16,692 bases of DNA from Thalassolituus sp. UBA674 (GTDB taxonomy: Bacteria; Pseudomonadota; Gammaproteobacteria; Pseudomonadales; Oceanobacteraceae): contig DBNK01000003.1 of NCBI GenBank assembly GCA_002298335.1, positions 168,657 to 185,348 of the forward strand. The letters are read 5' to 3'. The translations under genes and the position numbers were made by a program. Below the pieces are notes generated by a model, which did no database searches, was not told the DNA's origin, and saw nothing but the letters and a program-made list of their open reading frames with translations. Shown in pieces: positions 1-6,691 of the stretch; the stretch's first letter is position 1, and each line of letters starts with the position of its first letter.

Positions 1-830
1 TTACGCACCATGCCGTAGTGCTCCATGTAGTTCACGATTTCCAGCAGCGCTTTACCGAACAGACCAGCTGCCACAAACCACAGTGCGGTTGTCAGGCCTC
101 CGGCCAGGAAGGCCAGTAGTACAATAAAGGCGCTCATAAAGTAACCACGCAGTACGGAGTTACTCACGGAAAGAGCCGACTTACCCAGACGCTTCAGACG
201 TTCGGCTTCCAGTGACAAAGCACTCTTGTTACCGCGAATGGTGGAACTCAGTACGTGGTAATACACATTGCGGCCACGGGGTGCAGTCGCAGGGTCGTTG
301 GTGGTGGAAACATAGCGGTGGTGACCGTAAACGTGCTCAACGGCGAAGGCGACGTCAAAGCTGAAGGCCAGCAGCCAGCGACCGATGAACATAGAGATCG
401 GATCCCAGGTACGGTGAGTCAGCTCATGAGCTGTTATGGTGCCGATCATACCAATCATCAGACCGGTCATGATCACAGCACAGACATGGGTGCCAAAGCC
501 GGCAGCTTCTTTTGCGGACAGAATATCAATGCCTGTCAGAGACTGAACGGTCGCCCCCACGCCCAGAATGTCGCCTGAGCTGACCTGCCAGATAAAGGCA
601 AAGGTAATCAGCGACAGCAGTGGCAAGGCCAGCCACAGCTGAACTGTCAGAATCTGCGGATGTTTGAAGGTTGGTGTAGAGACATCGTCACCAAGGATGG
701 CATCCAGCAGGATGTAGCCACCAAAGATGATGGCCAGACCATAGGTGATCCAGCCGTCTCCGAGAAACATGGCGGTCGCGGCGAGCAGGCCGATGCCATG
801 GAAGAGAAAGTATTTCAGATAATGAAACAT
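1..830 (-). CDS. AlkB/XylM-family membrane diiron hydroxylase (partial, C-terminus beyond window)
   Basis: Integral-membrane non-heme diiron monooxygenase of the AlkB/XylM family, expected to hydroxylate a terminal alkyl or methyl carbon in the inner membrane using O2 and electrons from the adjacent reductase. I translated it by hand because it runs off the left edge: 276 residues are visible of a family length of about 370-400. Seen: hydrophobic segments at about 5-45, 60-82, 115-133 and 228-258; His box 1 HELTH (135-139); box 2 EHVYGHH (165-171); NYMEHYG (267-273). The last His box lies outside the window. The stretch after box 2 (DPATAPRGRNVY and a following LEAERLKRLGKS) resembles XylM as remembered, rather than only AlkB. 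The ATG is preceded by GAGGG at a good distance. It starts 42 nt after the reductase stop, so the two are probably cotranscribed. The substrate (alkane or aromatic methyl group) cannot be decided from sequence. Confidence 0.9.
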   Translation of the reverse strand, partial: MFHYLKYFLFHGIGLLAATAMFLGDGWITYGLAIIFGGYILLDAILGDDVSTPTFKHPQILTVQLWLALPLLSLITFAFIWQVSSGDILGVGATVQSLTGIDILSAKEAAGFGTHVCAVIMTGLMIGMIGTITAHELTHRTWDPISMFIGRWLLAFSFDVAFAVEHVYGHHRYVSTTNDPATAPRGRNVYYHVLSSTIRGNKSALSLEAERLKRLGKSALSVSNSVLRGYFMSAFIVLLAFLAGGLTTALWFVAAGLFGKALLEIVNYMEHYGMVR

Positions 831-872
831 AGTAAGTCCCTCGTGTTGTGATCAGCCAGCCGCGAGTTCAGA

Positions 873-1919
873 TTAGCGGGCAGCCTCGTTATTAATTGTG
901 TTGGTTGAGCGGTCGGTAAAGCGGTCGGCAAAGATCTGGCTTTCATCCAGACCTGCCTGTTGCAGGTATTCCGAAGCGGCATCCAGCATGGGAGGAGGCC
1001 CACACATATAGACCTGTTCGATAACATTGAGATTTTCTGGCAGATGATCTGTAACCAGGCCACGAGCGCCATCCCAGCCGGAACCTTCGGCTTCCTGTGA
1101 CAGCACAGGCACAAAACGGAAGGTGCCGGACCAGTTCTGGCGGATGTGTTCAATCTGTTTCAGGCCATACAGATCGGCCTCAGTGCGGGCACCGAACAGG
1201 AAGGTCACATCACGTGACAGCTTATGGCGCACGGCGTCTTCAAGAATGGCCAGCACCGGTGCCAGGCCACTGCCACCGGCGATGAACAGCATATCGCCCT
1301 GACCGCTGCGCAGGTGGAAATCACCGTGCGGGCCATCCACACTGACCTTATCACCCACCTGGGCACTGTTTTTCACCCAACCGGACATCTCGCCACCCGG
1401 TACTTCACGGATAAAGAAGGTCACCTTATTGCCAGCCGCCGGTGCCGCATAAGAGTAACAACGTGAACCCGAGGTGACCTCCGGAGTTGAGAACATAGCG
1501 TACTGACCCGGCAGATAATCCGTGGCTTTTTCCAGCTGCAGAGTCAGGCGGGTGATGTCGTGAGTGAGTGCTTCTTTCTCAACGATGGTGGCGGCGATTT
1601 CTTCAGCCGGACGTTCCCCACTGAGAGCATCGACAGAGATGGTGACGTCGCTTTTCAGCTGCGACTGACAGCCCAGAATGTAGCCGTCATCCAGATCTTT
1701 TTTATCCAGAATAAAGGCTGCGGAGGTCAGTTCTTTAACGGTGCCTTCGGTCTTTTTGCATTTGCAGGTAGCGCAACCGCCGACCTTGCAGCTGTGAGGA
1801 AAGCGCACACCATGACGCAGGGCAGCGTTCAGAATGGTTTCTGAAGGCTGTACGTCGAAGGAACCAACGCCTTCGATGGTCAGGGTATGGGGTTTGGCTT
1901 TTTTGAATAAACCGAACAT
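873..1919 (-). CDS. XylA-like NAD(P)H reductase: [2Fe-2S] ferredoxin + FAD/NAD domains
   Basis: Electron-transfer component of a hydroxylase, moving electrons from NAD(P)H through FAD and a plant-type [2Fe-2S] cluster to the membrane monooxygenase encoded next. The 348-residue product has an N-terminal ferredoxin domain with cluster ligands C44, C49, C52 and C84, and an FAD-binding domain with RCYS (153-156). The nucleotide-binding domain has GGSGLAP (215-221) and CGPPPM (306-311), and the protein ends in the FADRF-type motif (330-334). Domain order and length match XylA of the TOL-plasmid xylene monooxygenase (about 350 residues), and the region around the cluster is very similar as remembered. 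I chose ATG at 1919: the in-frame GTG at 1934 overlaps the GAGG ribosome-binding site that serves the ATG. It is first in the leftward operon with the hydroxylase gene. XylA itself follows XylM in the TOL operon, so the order is reversed here. Confidence 0.92.
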   Translation of the reverse strand: MFGLFKKAKPHTLTIEGVGSFDVQPSETILNAALRHGVRFPHSCKVGGCATCKCKKTEGTVKELTSAAFILDKKDLDDGYILGCQSQLKSDVTISVDALSGERPAEEIAATIVEKEALTHDITRLTLQLEKATDYLPGQYAMFSTPEVTSGSRCYSYAAPAAGNKVTFFIREVPGGEMSGWVKNSAQVGDKVSVDGPHGDFHLRSGQGDMLFIAGGSGLAPVLAILEDAVRHKLSRDVTFLFGARTEADLYGLKQIEHIRQNWSGTFRFVPVLSQEAEGSGWDGARGLVTDHLPENLNVIEQVYMCGPPPMLDAASEYLQQAGLDESQIFADRFTDRSTNTINNEAAR

Positions 1920-1940
1920 GCCGTTTGTCCTCACAGGTTT

Positions 1941-1970
1941 TATTGTCTTCTGTTGTTTTGTAGGACAATA
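1941..1970. repeat. Spaced inverted repeat TATTGTC-N16-GACAATA
   Basis: Two 7-bp arms (1941-1947 and 1964-1970) are exact inverted copies, just upstream of the reductase ribosome-binding site. It could be a half-site pair for a regulator or a weak stem in the 5' leader. Arms this short can arise by chance. Confidence 0.25.
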
Positions 1971-2031
1971 CTGCTAAGAAGAATGAAAGTCCAGGGTCTT
2001 TAGGTGCCACCACATTCATGCCATTATCCCT

Positions 2032-2060
2032 ATAGATAATCAGAATTACTGATTATCTAT
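2032..2060. promoter_or_regulatory. Perfect 12-bp inverted repeat, likely operator of the hydroxylase operon
   Basis: Arms ATAGATAATCAG (2032-2043) and CTGATTATCTAT (2049-2060) are perfect inverted copies around the spacer AATTA. The element is AT-rich, lies 113 bp upstream of the reductase start and is not followed by a T-run, so a protein-binding site for a dimeric regulator is more likely than a terminator. It contains GATAAT in leftward orientation, which could double as a -10 element. No candidate regulator gene is in the window. Confidence 0.55.
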
Positions 2061-2324
2061 GAACACATTTCATCAAATCATCGAAAAACCGTCGGCTCAT
2101 CCGCTATGCGGGTGATGGGCGGAGGGGATATGTGTGCGTAGTATGGGGTTTAGTTAAGCATGATCGGGCTATGTCGGTTTAGCCTTCCAACCTTGAACAT
2201 GATATGGATCAAGTCAGAGAAAACTATTTCAGGGGCTTTATCAGACAGGTGTCAGCGGGGCTGAGTGGGTAACTGACGCTCCCAGCAGATTGACTCAACA
2301 GATTGATGGAGTAGGAAGGAGGGA

Positions 2325-2669
2325 TTATTGCTCAAACGCTGTGAGAAACGGCCAGATGGAAGCCGTTATCACAATAGCCAGGCCTATGATCATGGTGATC
2401 ACGGCCACGGGTTTTTCCAGAAGGTGCTCACGGAAGGGCTTCCCAGGTTGGTCGCGCAGACGTTCACTGCGCTCACTCTGCAACTGATCGAGCAGGGCGC
2501 GCGCGGGTTTGTAGTCTTCCTCGTCAAACAGCCAGATTCCGGCGACACCAAAGCCAAAGCGGCCTTCGTTGGTTTCGTAGCAGGCGTAGCCGGCTTCTTC
2601 GAGGGCGTCCCGGACTTCTTCCGCTTCTTCAAAGCTGACGCCATTCAGGCGGAACAGGAGCTTAGCCAC
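2325..2669 (-). CDS. Small membrane protein, DUF6164-like
   Basis: Protein of 114 residues and unknown function. Residues 1-60 look like a small alpha/beta domain with a run resembling a signal-transducing DUF2007-like fold (FRLNGVSFEEAEEVRDALEEAGY, shown as FRLNGVS then FEEAEEVRDALEEAGY). A central charged linker (about 60-85) follows, then one C-terminal membrane helix (about 89-112, rich in I/V/T with WPFL). I associate it with the DUF6164 family found next to lnt in related marine gammaproteobacteria; this comes from memory and was not searched. Its ATG overlaps the last 8 bases of lnt, so it is almost certainly the last gene of that operon and translationally coupled. No strong terminator follows. 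The position next to lnt hints at an envelope role, but the sequence does not prove one. Confidence 0.7.
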   Translation of the reverse strand: MAKLLFRLNGVSFEEAEEVRDALEEAGYACYETNEGRFGFGVAGIWLFDEEDYKPARALLDQLQSERSERLRDQPGKPFREHLLEKPVAVITMIIGLAIVITASIWPFLTAFEQ

Positions 2670-4176
2670 GCAGACGCTCTCCGATGTGTACCCAGGCAGC
2701 TGCCATGAGGATGATGAGTATCAGCAGTAACAGCGGGCGGATACCCAGAATCATATAGGGTGTACTGCCACTGCGGCGTTCGGCGGTGGCTGTGAAGCTG
2801 GTGCGCTGGCGCACCGGGATACGGTCTACGATTTCGCCGTGGTGATTCACCAGAGCGGAAATGCCGGTGTTGGTCGAGCGTAATACCCAGCGCCCGGTTT
2901 CGAGGGCGCGCATCTGAGCCAGTGCCATGTGCTGCTTGGGGCCGATGGAGTTGCCGAACCAGGCATCGTTGCTGATGGTCAGCAGAATGTCGGCGTTCTT
3001 CGCGCCCTGCAGCACCAGATCCGGGTAGGCAATCTCGTAACAGATAAACGGCGCCGCCAGCACCAGAGCGGTTTCTTCGCCATCACGGATCACCGGGACT
3101 TTCAGGGGAGCCTGATCTGGCTGACCTTTGCTGAAGCCGTAAACCGGCAGGTCAAAGAAAGGAATCCAGCCCTGAATCAACTCTGCCAGCGGCACATATT
3201 CGCCGAAGGGGACCAGCCTTTGTTTATGGTACAGGCCGTCTCCGGCGCCGAAAGCGACAATACTGTTGTGGTAACGGCCTGCTTTTTCGGTGCCGGGAGG
3301 CCAGCGGAAAGGAATGCCGGTAATCACGGTGGAGCCCTGCTGCCGTGCCTGATCTCCGAAGACCTCAAGATAGGGCTGGTAACGTTGCAGGGTCATGGTG
3401 ATGGCGGTTTCCGGCCACAGAATCAGGTCGGTACCGAGCAAGGGCACTGTGTCCTGCTCATAGCGGTTGATGGTCGGGAACAGCTGCTCTGGCAACCATT
3501 TGTCATCCTGCTCCACATTCCCCTGTACTGCCGCAACGGTGAGTTTTCCCGCCGGTTGAGTCCATTCAATCTGCTGCAGACCATATCCCATCGGCCAGAG
3601 CAGAAAGGGCAGCAGATAAACGGCCTGTGGGGTGCGTACTATCTGGATTGCTGACGCTGCTGTCAGGGCCAGAATCAGGGATATGCCGTAACTGCCGGTA
3701 ATGGGTGCCCAGCCAGACAGCCAGGTAAAGAGATGGGCATCGCCCGCGAACAGCCAGGGAAAACCGGTGAGGAACCAGGAGCGGCTCCATTCCTGCAGCA
3801 ACCAGAAGGCGGCAAAGGTCAGCCAGCCCAGGCTCTGCTGCAGCAGGCGCTGGCGCAGGGCAAACCAGAACGCAGGGATCAGTGCGAGAAAGCCCGCAAA
3901 CACGGCCACCATGGGAATGGCCAGCCACGATGGGGTGTTGCCGTGATCATGAATGCTGACGTATACCCAGGATACGCCGGTGCCGAACTGGGCGAAGGAG
4001 AAATACCAGCTGAGGCGGAAGGCGTGCCAGGTACTGCGCGCCTGAGTGAGAATCCAGAACAGCCCGGCCAGACTCACCAGCCCCAGCGGCCACCAGAAAA
4101 AAGGCCCGAGGGCAAAGGTGAAAAGGCCGCCGCTGATCAGTGCGGCCAGCGGCAGGAAGGGACTTGAGGTCAGCAT
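2662..4176 (-). CDS. lnt: Apolipoprotein N-acyltransferase
   Basis: Inner-membrane enzyme that transfers the third acyl chain to the N-terminal cysteine of lipoproteins, the last step of lipoprotein maturation before Lol sorting. The 504-residue length is close to the E. coli protein (512). The N-terminal 200 residues form several membrane helices, followed by a periplasmic nitrilase-like domain (about 210-465) and a last membrane helix (about 475-495). The Glu-Lys-Cys catalytic triad is visible: E256 in LILWPETAIT, K318 in YHKQRLVPFGEY and C379 in APFICYEIAYPDL. NDAWFGNS (403-410) and QMRALETGRW are also typical. It starts 27 bp after corC, a standard lnt neighbour, and overlaps the DUF6164 gene at its 3' end. 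The ribosome-binding site in front of ATG 4176 is weak, consistent with coupling to upstream translation. Confidence 0.97.
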   Translation of the reverse strand: MLTSSPFLPLAALISGGLFTFALGPFFWWPLGLVSLAGLFWILTQARSTWHAFRLSWYFSFAQFGTGVSWVYVSIHDHGNTPSWLAIPMVAVFAGFLALIPAFWFALRQRLLQQSLGWLTFAAFWLLQEWSRSWFLTGFPWLFAGDAHLFTWLSGWAPITGSYGISLILALTAASAIQIVRTPQAVYLLPFLLWPMGYGLQQIEWTQPAGKLTVAAVQGNVEQDDKWLPEQLFPTINRYEQDTVPLLGTDLILWPETAITMTLQRYQPYLEVFGDQARQQGSTVITGIPFRWPPGTEKAGRYHNSIVAFGAGDGLYHKQRLVPFGEYVPLAELIQGWIPFFDLPVYGFSKGQPDQAPLKVPVIRDGEETALVLAAPFICYEIAYPDLVLQGAKNADILLTISNDAWFGNSIGPKQHMALAQMRALETGRWVLRSTNTGISALVNHHGEIVDRIPVRQRTSFTATAERRSGSTPYMILGIRPLLLLILIILMAAAWVHIGERLRG

Positions 4177-4203
4177 GTCAGACTCGGCAGAGAGGGTGGA
4201 TGC

Positions 4204-5034
4204 TCAGTCAGGGTGGACTTCCAACAGATTGATTTTGCGGCTGTTACTGTTGGTGACGCGGAATTTTATGCCGTCGATGGTGATGCTTTCGTTACATTCT
4301 GGCACCCGGCCGAAATGATGCGTGACAAGACCACCAATGGTATCAAAATCACTGGTAGGCAGACCGGTTTCGAACGCGCTATTGAAGTCTTCGACATTGG
4401 TCTGGGCTTTAACCATAAAGATGCCGTTCTCGACTTCCTTGATGTTGTTCTCTTCGTCCTGATCGTGCTCGTCTTCGATGTCGCCGACGATCTGCTCGAG
4501 CACGTCTTCAATGGTCACCAGACCGGCCACACCGCCAAACTCATCGACGACAATCGCCATGTGATTGCGGTTAGAGCGGAATTCACTGAGCAGAACCTGC
4601 AGGCGTTTGCTCTCTGGTACGAAGTTAGCCGGACGCAGCACACTGGAGAGACTGAACTCATCGGCACCGCCGGTCAGCAGCAATGGCAGGAGGTCTTTGG
4701 CCAGCAGAATACCGGCCACTTCATTATGGTCGTCTCCCATCACCGGGAAACGGGAGTGGGCGGATTCTATGATGCGCGGGAGGAATTCTTTGATGGTTTC
4801 GTCTTTCTGCAGCGAAATCATCTGCGAACGGGGGATCATGATGTCCCGGACCTGCATATCAGAAACCTGCAGGGCACCTTCGAGTATGCTCAGGGTTTCC
4901 GTATCCACGATGCTGCGCTCTGCCGCTTCACGGACTATGTCTTTGATGTCCTGACGGCTACGCGGGTCATCAGAAAAAAGGTCAGTAAATCGGTCCAGCC
5001 AACTTCGTGGCTGGCTAGTTCGGTCTTCGCTCAT
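4204..5034 (-). CDS. corC: CorC/YbeX-type CBS-domain protein
   Basis: Soluble CBS-pair protein of the HlyC/CorC family. The E. coli homologue (YbeX/CorC) is linked to magnesium/cobalt efflux and, more recently, to ribosome metabolism alongside YbeY. The 276 residues contain a short N-terminal linker with no membrane helix, two CBS domains (about 65-125 and 130-190, with VRDIMIPRSQM and the VVDEFGGVAGLVTIEDVLEQIVGDI region), and a C-terminal CorC/HlyC domain (about 200-276) ending in a beta-rich segment. Its ATG overlaps the ybeY stop as ATGA (5031-5034), so the two are translationally coupled. Lnt follows 27 bp downstream, the usual arrangement. Confidence 0.94.
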   Translation of the reverse strand: MSEDRTSQPRSWLDRFTDLFSDDPRSRQDIKDIVREAAERSIVDTETLSILEGALQVSDMQVRDIMIPRSQMISLQKDETIKEFLPRIIESAHSRFPVMGDDHNEVAGILLAKDLLPLLLTGGADEFSLSSVLRPANFVPESKRLQVLLSEFRSNRNHMAIVVDEFGGVAGLVTIEDVLEQIVGDIEDEHDQDEENNIKEVENGIFMVKAQTNVEDFNSAFETGLPTSDFDTIGGLVTHHFGRVPECNESITIDGIKFRVTNSNSRKINLLEVHPD

Positions 5035-5549
5035 GGGGCCTCGTCAAGATAAGGGTCAGAATAACCCAGTTCAGCAAGGATCAGGCGCTCAAGGCCTTCC
5101 ATTTCCTCTGCTTCTTCGTCATTTATATGGTCGTAACCCAACAAATGCAAGCAACCGTGAATCACCATGTGCGCCCAGTGCGCCTCAGCGGTCTTGCCCT
5201 GTTCTTCTGCCTCCGCGGCAACAACGGGTATGCAGATCACCAGATCGCCGAGCAGCTGCAGGGGCACACCGACCGGAATCTCAAAGGGAAACGACAGAAC
5301 ATTCGTGGGCTTGTCTTTGCCCCGGTACTGGTAATTGAGGGACTGACTCTCGTCATTACCGACCAGGCGTATGGTCAGCTCAGGTGCGTCAAAGGGGGTG
5401 CGGCCGTTGAGGGCAGCGGTTGCCCAGGCCAGCAGCTGGTCTTCATCCGGCACGCCGGCGGTCAGATCAGAAAGGCTTTGCGCAGAGGTACCGTCCGGGC
5501 TCCCCGGAGGTTCCTCATCGTCAAACTGGACATCCAGCAGCAGGTTCAT
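5031..5549 (-). CDS. ybeY: Endoribonuclease YbeY (16S rRNA maturation)
   Basis: Zinc-dependent endoribonuclease/rRNA maturation factor acting on 16S rRNA 3' processing and 70S quality control. The metal-binding signature HGCLHLLGYDH at 131-141 supplies three His ligands. Upstream, YRGKDKPTNVLSFPFE (75-90) is the conserved substrate-groove segment with R76. Length is 172 residues against 155 in E. coli; the excess is an acidic, Gly/Ser/Pro-rich stretch at about 10-33 that may be a disordered insertion. The gene starts in a 4-bp ATGA overlap with phoH (5546-5549) and ends in a 4-bp overlap with corC, so three consecutive genes are coupled. Confidence 0.96.
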   Translation of the reverse strand: MNLLLDVQFDDEEPPGSPDGTSAQSLSDLTAGVPDEDQLLAWATAALNGRTPFDAPELTIRLVGNDESQSLNYQYRGKDKPTNVLSFPFEIPVGVPLQLLGDLVICIPVVAAEAEEQGKTAEAHWAHMVIHGCLHLLGYDHINDEEAEEMEGLERLILAELGYSDPYLDEAP

Positions 5550-6664
5550 CCGGCGTTGTCTCCGGCTTCCTGGCCTTTGCCAGCGGCTTTCTCTGCCGCT
5601 TCTTCACGTGCATCAAAGCGGTCGTAAGCGTCGACGATACGCTGCACCAGCGGGTGGCGTACCACATCGCGGTTGTTGAAGCGGGTAATGCCGATGCCGT
5701 CGACACCGTCGAGAACTTCCAGACCATGCTTGAGACCAGAGTAGACGCCACGTGGCAGGTCTACCTGAGTAATGTCGCCTGTGATCACGGCTTTGGAGCC
5801 GAAGCCCACCCGCGTCAGGAACATTTTCATCTGCTCTTTGGTGGTGTTCTGGCTTTCGTCGAGAATCACGAAGGAGTGGCTCAGGGTACGGCCACGCATG
5901 TAGGCCAGCGGCGCAATCTCAATCTGATTGCGCTCGATCATTTTCGCCACAACTTCGAAACCGAGCATTTCATAGAGGGCATCGTAAAGCGGACGCAGGT
6001 AAGGGTCGATCTTCTGCGCCAGATCGCCGGGCAGGAAACCGAGTTTTTCACCGGCCTCAACCGCCGGACGCACCAACAGAATACGTTTCACCTCATCACG
6101 CATCAGAGATTCAACACCCGCCGCAACGGCGAGGAAGGTCTTACCGGTACCGGCCGGACCAATCCCGAAGTTGATGTCGAACTCCCGTACCCGGGCCAGG
6201 TATTCCAGCTGGTTCTGGCCACGTGGCTTAATCACCGCCAGCGGGGTTTTGATGATGCCGTCATCAGAATGGTAGCTGCGCTTGCCGCGCTGGTTCGGGC
6301 GGCTGCTGTCTTCCGTCAGAAACAGATGAATCAGATCCGGGCTGATCTCAGTGCCGTTACCGGTTTCGCGGTAGAGGCGCTGGAGCAGATCCGCCGCCCG
6401 TTTGGCTTTACCAATGCTGCCTTCAATCTGGAAACGGCCGCCGCGGTTATAGATGTTCAGGTCGTAGTGATCCGCGATCTGATTCAGATGGGCATCGAGG
6501 TTGCCACACAGGTTGGACAGACGCGCGGCATCTTCCGGTTCCAGTGTGAAACTGATGGTGTGTTGTTTCCTGGCATCGTCAGGCGTTGCAGAACCGGTTG
6601 CCGGTTCAGACGCTGTTGTTTCTGGATCTGCCATAGGCTTGTCAGTATTCGGATGGTCGCTCAA
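5546..6664 (-). CDS. ybeZ: PhoH-family ATPase (YbeZ)
   Basis: Cytoplasmic P-loop ATPase of the PhoH family, a partner of YbeY; the family is linked to RNA handling and possible helicase activity. The 372-residue reading frame has Walker A GPAGTGKT (169-176), Walker B VILDE (266-270) followed by SQNTT, and an N-terminal region (about 35-110) matching the KH-like segment of YbeZ proteins. The longest frame starts at TTG (6664), with AGAGG five bases upstream. The first ATG, at 6634, has no Shine-Dalgarno sequence. I favour the TTG, but the 10-residue difference falls in a low-complexity N-terminus and is undecided. The last 20 residues are Ala/Glu/Gly-rich. It is 27 bp downstream of miaB, as in many gammaproteobacteria. 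Confidence 0.95.
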   Translation of the reverse strand: MSDHPNTDKPMADPETTASEPATGSATPDDARKQHTISFTLEPEDAARLSNLCGNLDAHLNQIADHYDLNIYNRGGRFQIEGSIGKAKRAADLLQRLYRETGNGTEISPDLIHLFLTEDSSRPNQRGKRSYHSDDGIIKTPLAVIKPRGQNQLEYLARVREFDINFGIGPAGTGKTFLAVAAGVESLMRDEVKRILLVRPAVEAGEKLGFLPGDLAQKIDPYLRPLYDALYEMLGFEVVAKMIERNQIEIAPLAYMRGRTLSHSFVILDESQNTTKEQMKMFLTRVGFGSKAVITGDITQVDLPRGVYSGLKHGLEVLDGVDGIGITRFNNRDVVRHPLVQRIVDAYDRFDAREEAAEKAAGKGQEAGDNAG

Positions 6665-6691
6665 TCGGGCCTCTGCCTTGTGACTGCGGTT

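Larger units (their letters stand above)
1920..2324. other. 405-base gene-free region upstream of the hydroxylase operon
   Basis: No convincing coding region on either strand. It must hold the promoter of the leftward reductase-hydroxylase operon and the 3' end signals of the lnt-DUF6164 operon. Visible structures are the 12-bp inverted repeat at 2032-2060, a looser TATTGTC/GACAATA repeat at 1941-1970, a small hairpin at 2097-2115 and a CTTGA-N12-TCAAG repeat at 2192-2213. I see no well-formed sigma-70 or sigma-54 promoter. Confidence 0.7.

Noticed and set aside
1996..2015. Possible sigma-54 promoter (TGGCAC on the minus strand) for the hydroxylase operon
   Set aside because: The -24 half is present but the -12 half reads GACC instead of TTGC, so the match is incomplete, although TOL xyl operons do use sigma-54.
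2097..2115. Hairpin as terminator of the lnt-DUF6164 operon
   Set aside because: The stem is short with a G-U pair and the T-run is 15 nt away, so it is not a convincing intrinsic terminator.
2192..2213. CTTGA-N12-TCAAG as an FNR/Anr box
   Set aside because: The spacing is far too wide for the TTGAT-N4-ATCAA consensus.
2929..3654. A 241-codon plus-strand frame opposite lnt
   Set aside because: It is antisense to the lnt catalytic domain and has no start signal.
4213..5052. A 279-codon plus-strand frame opposite corC
   Set aside because: It is a mirror of the corC coding frame, with no homology or translation signal.
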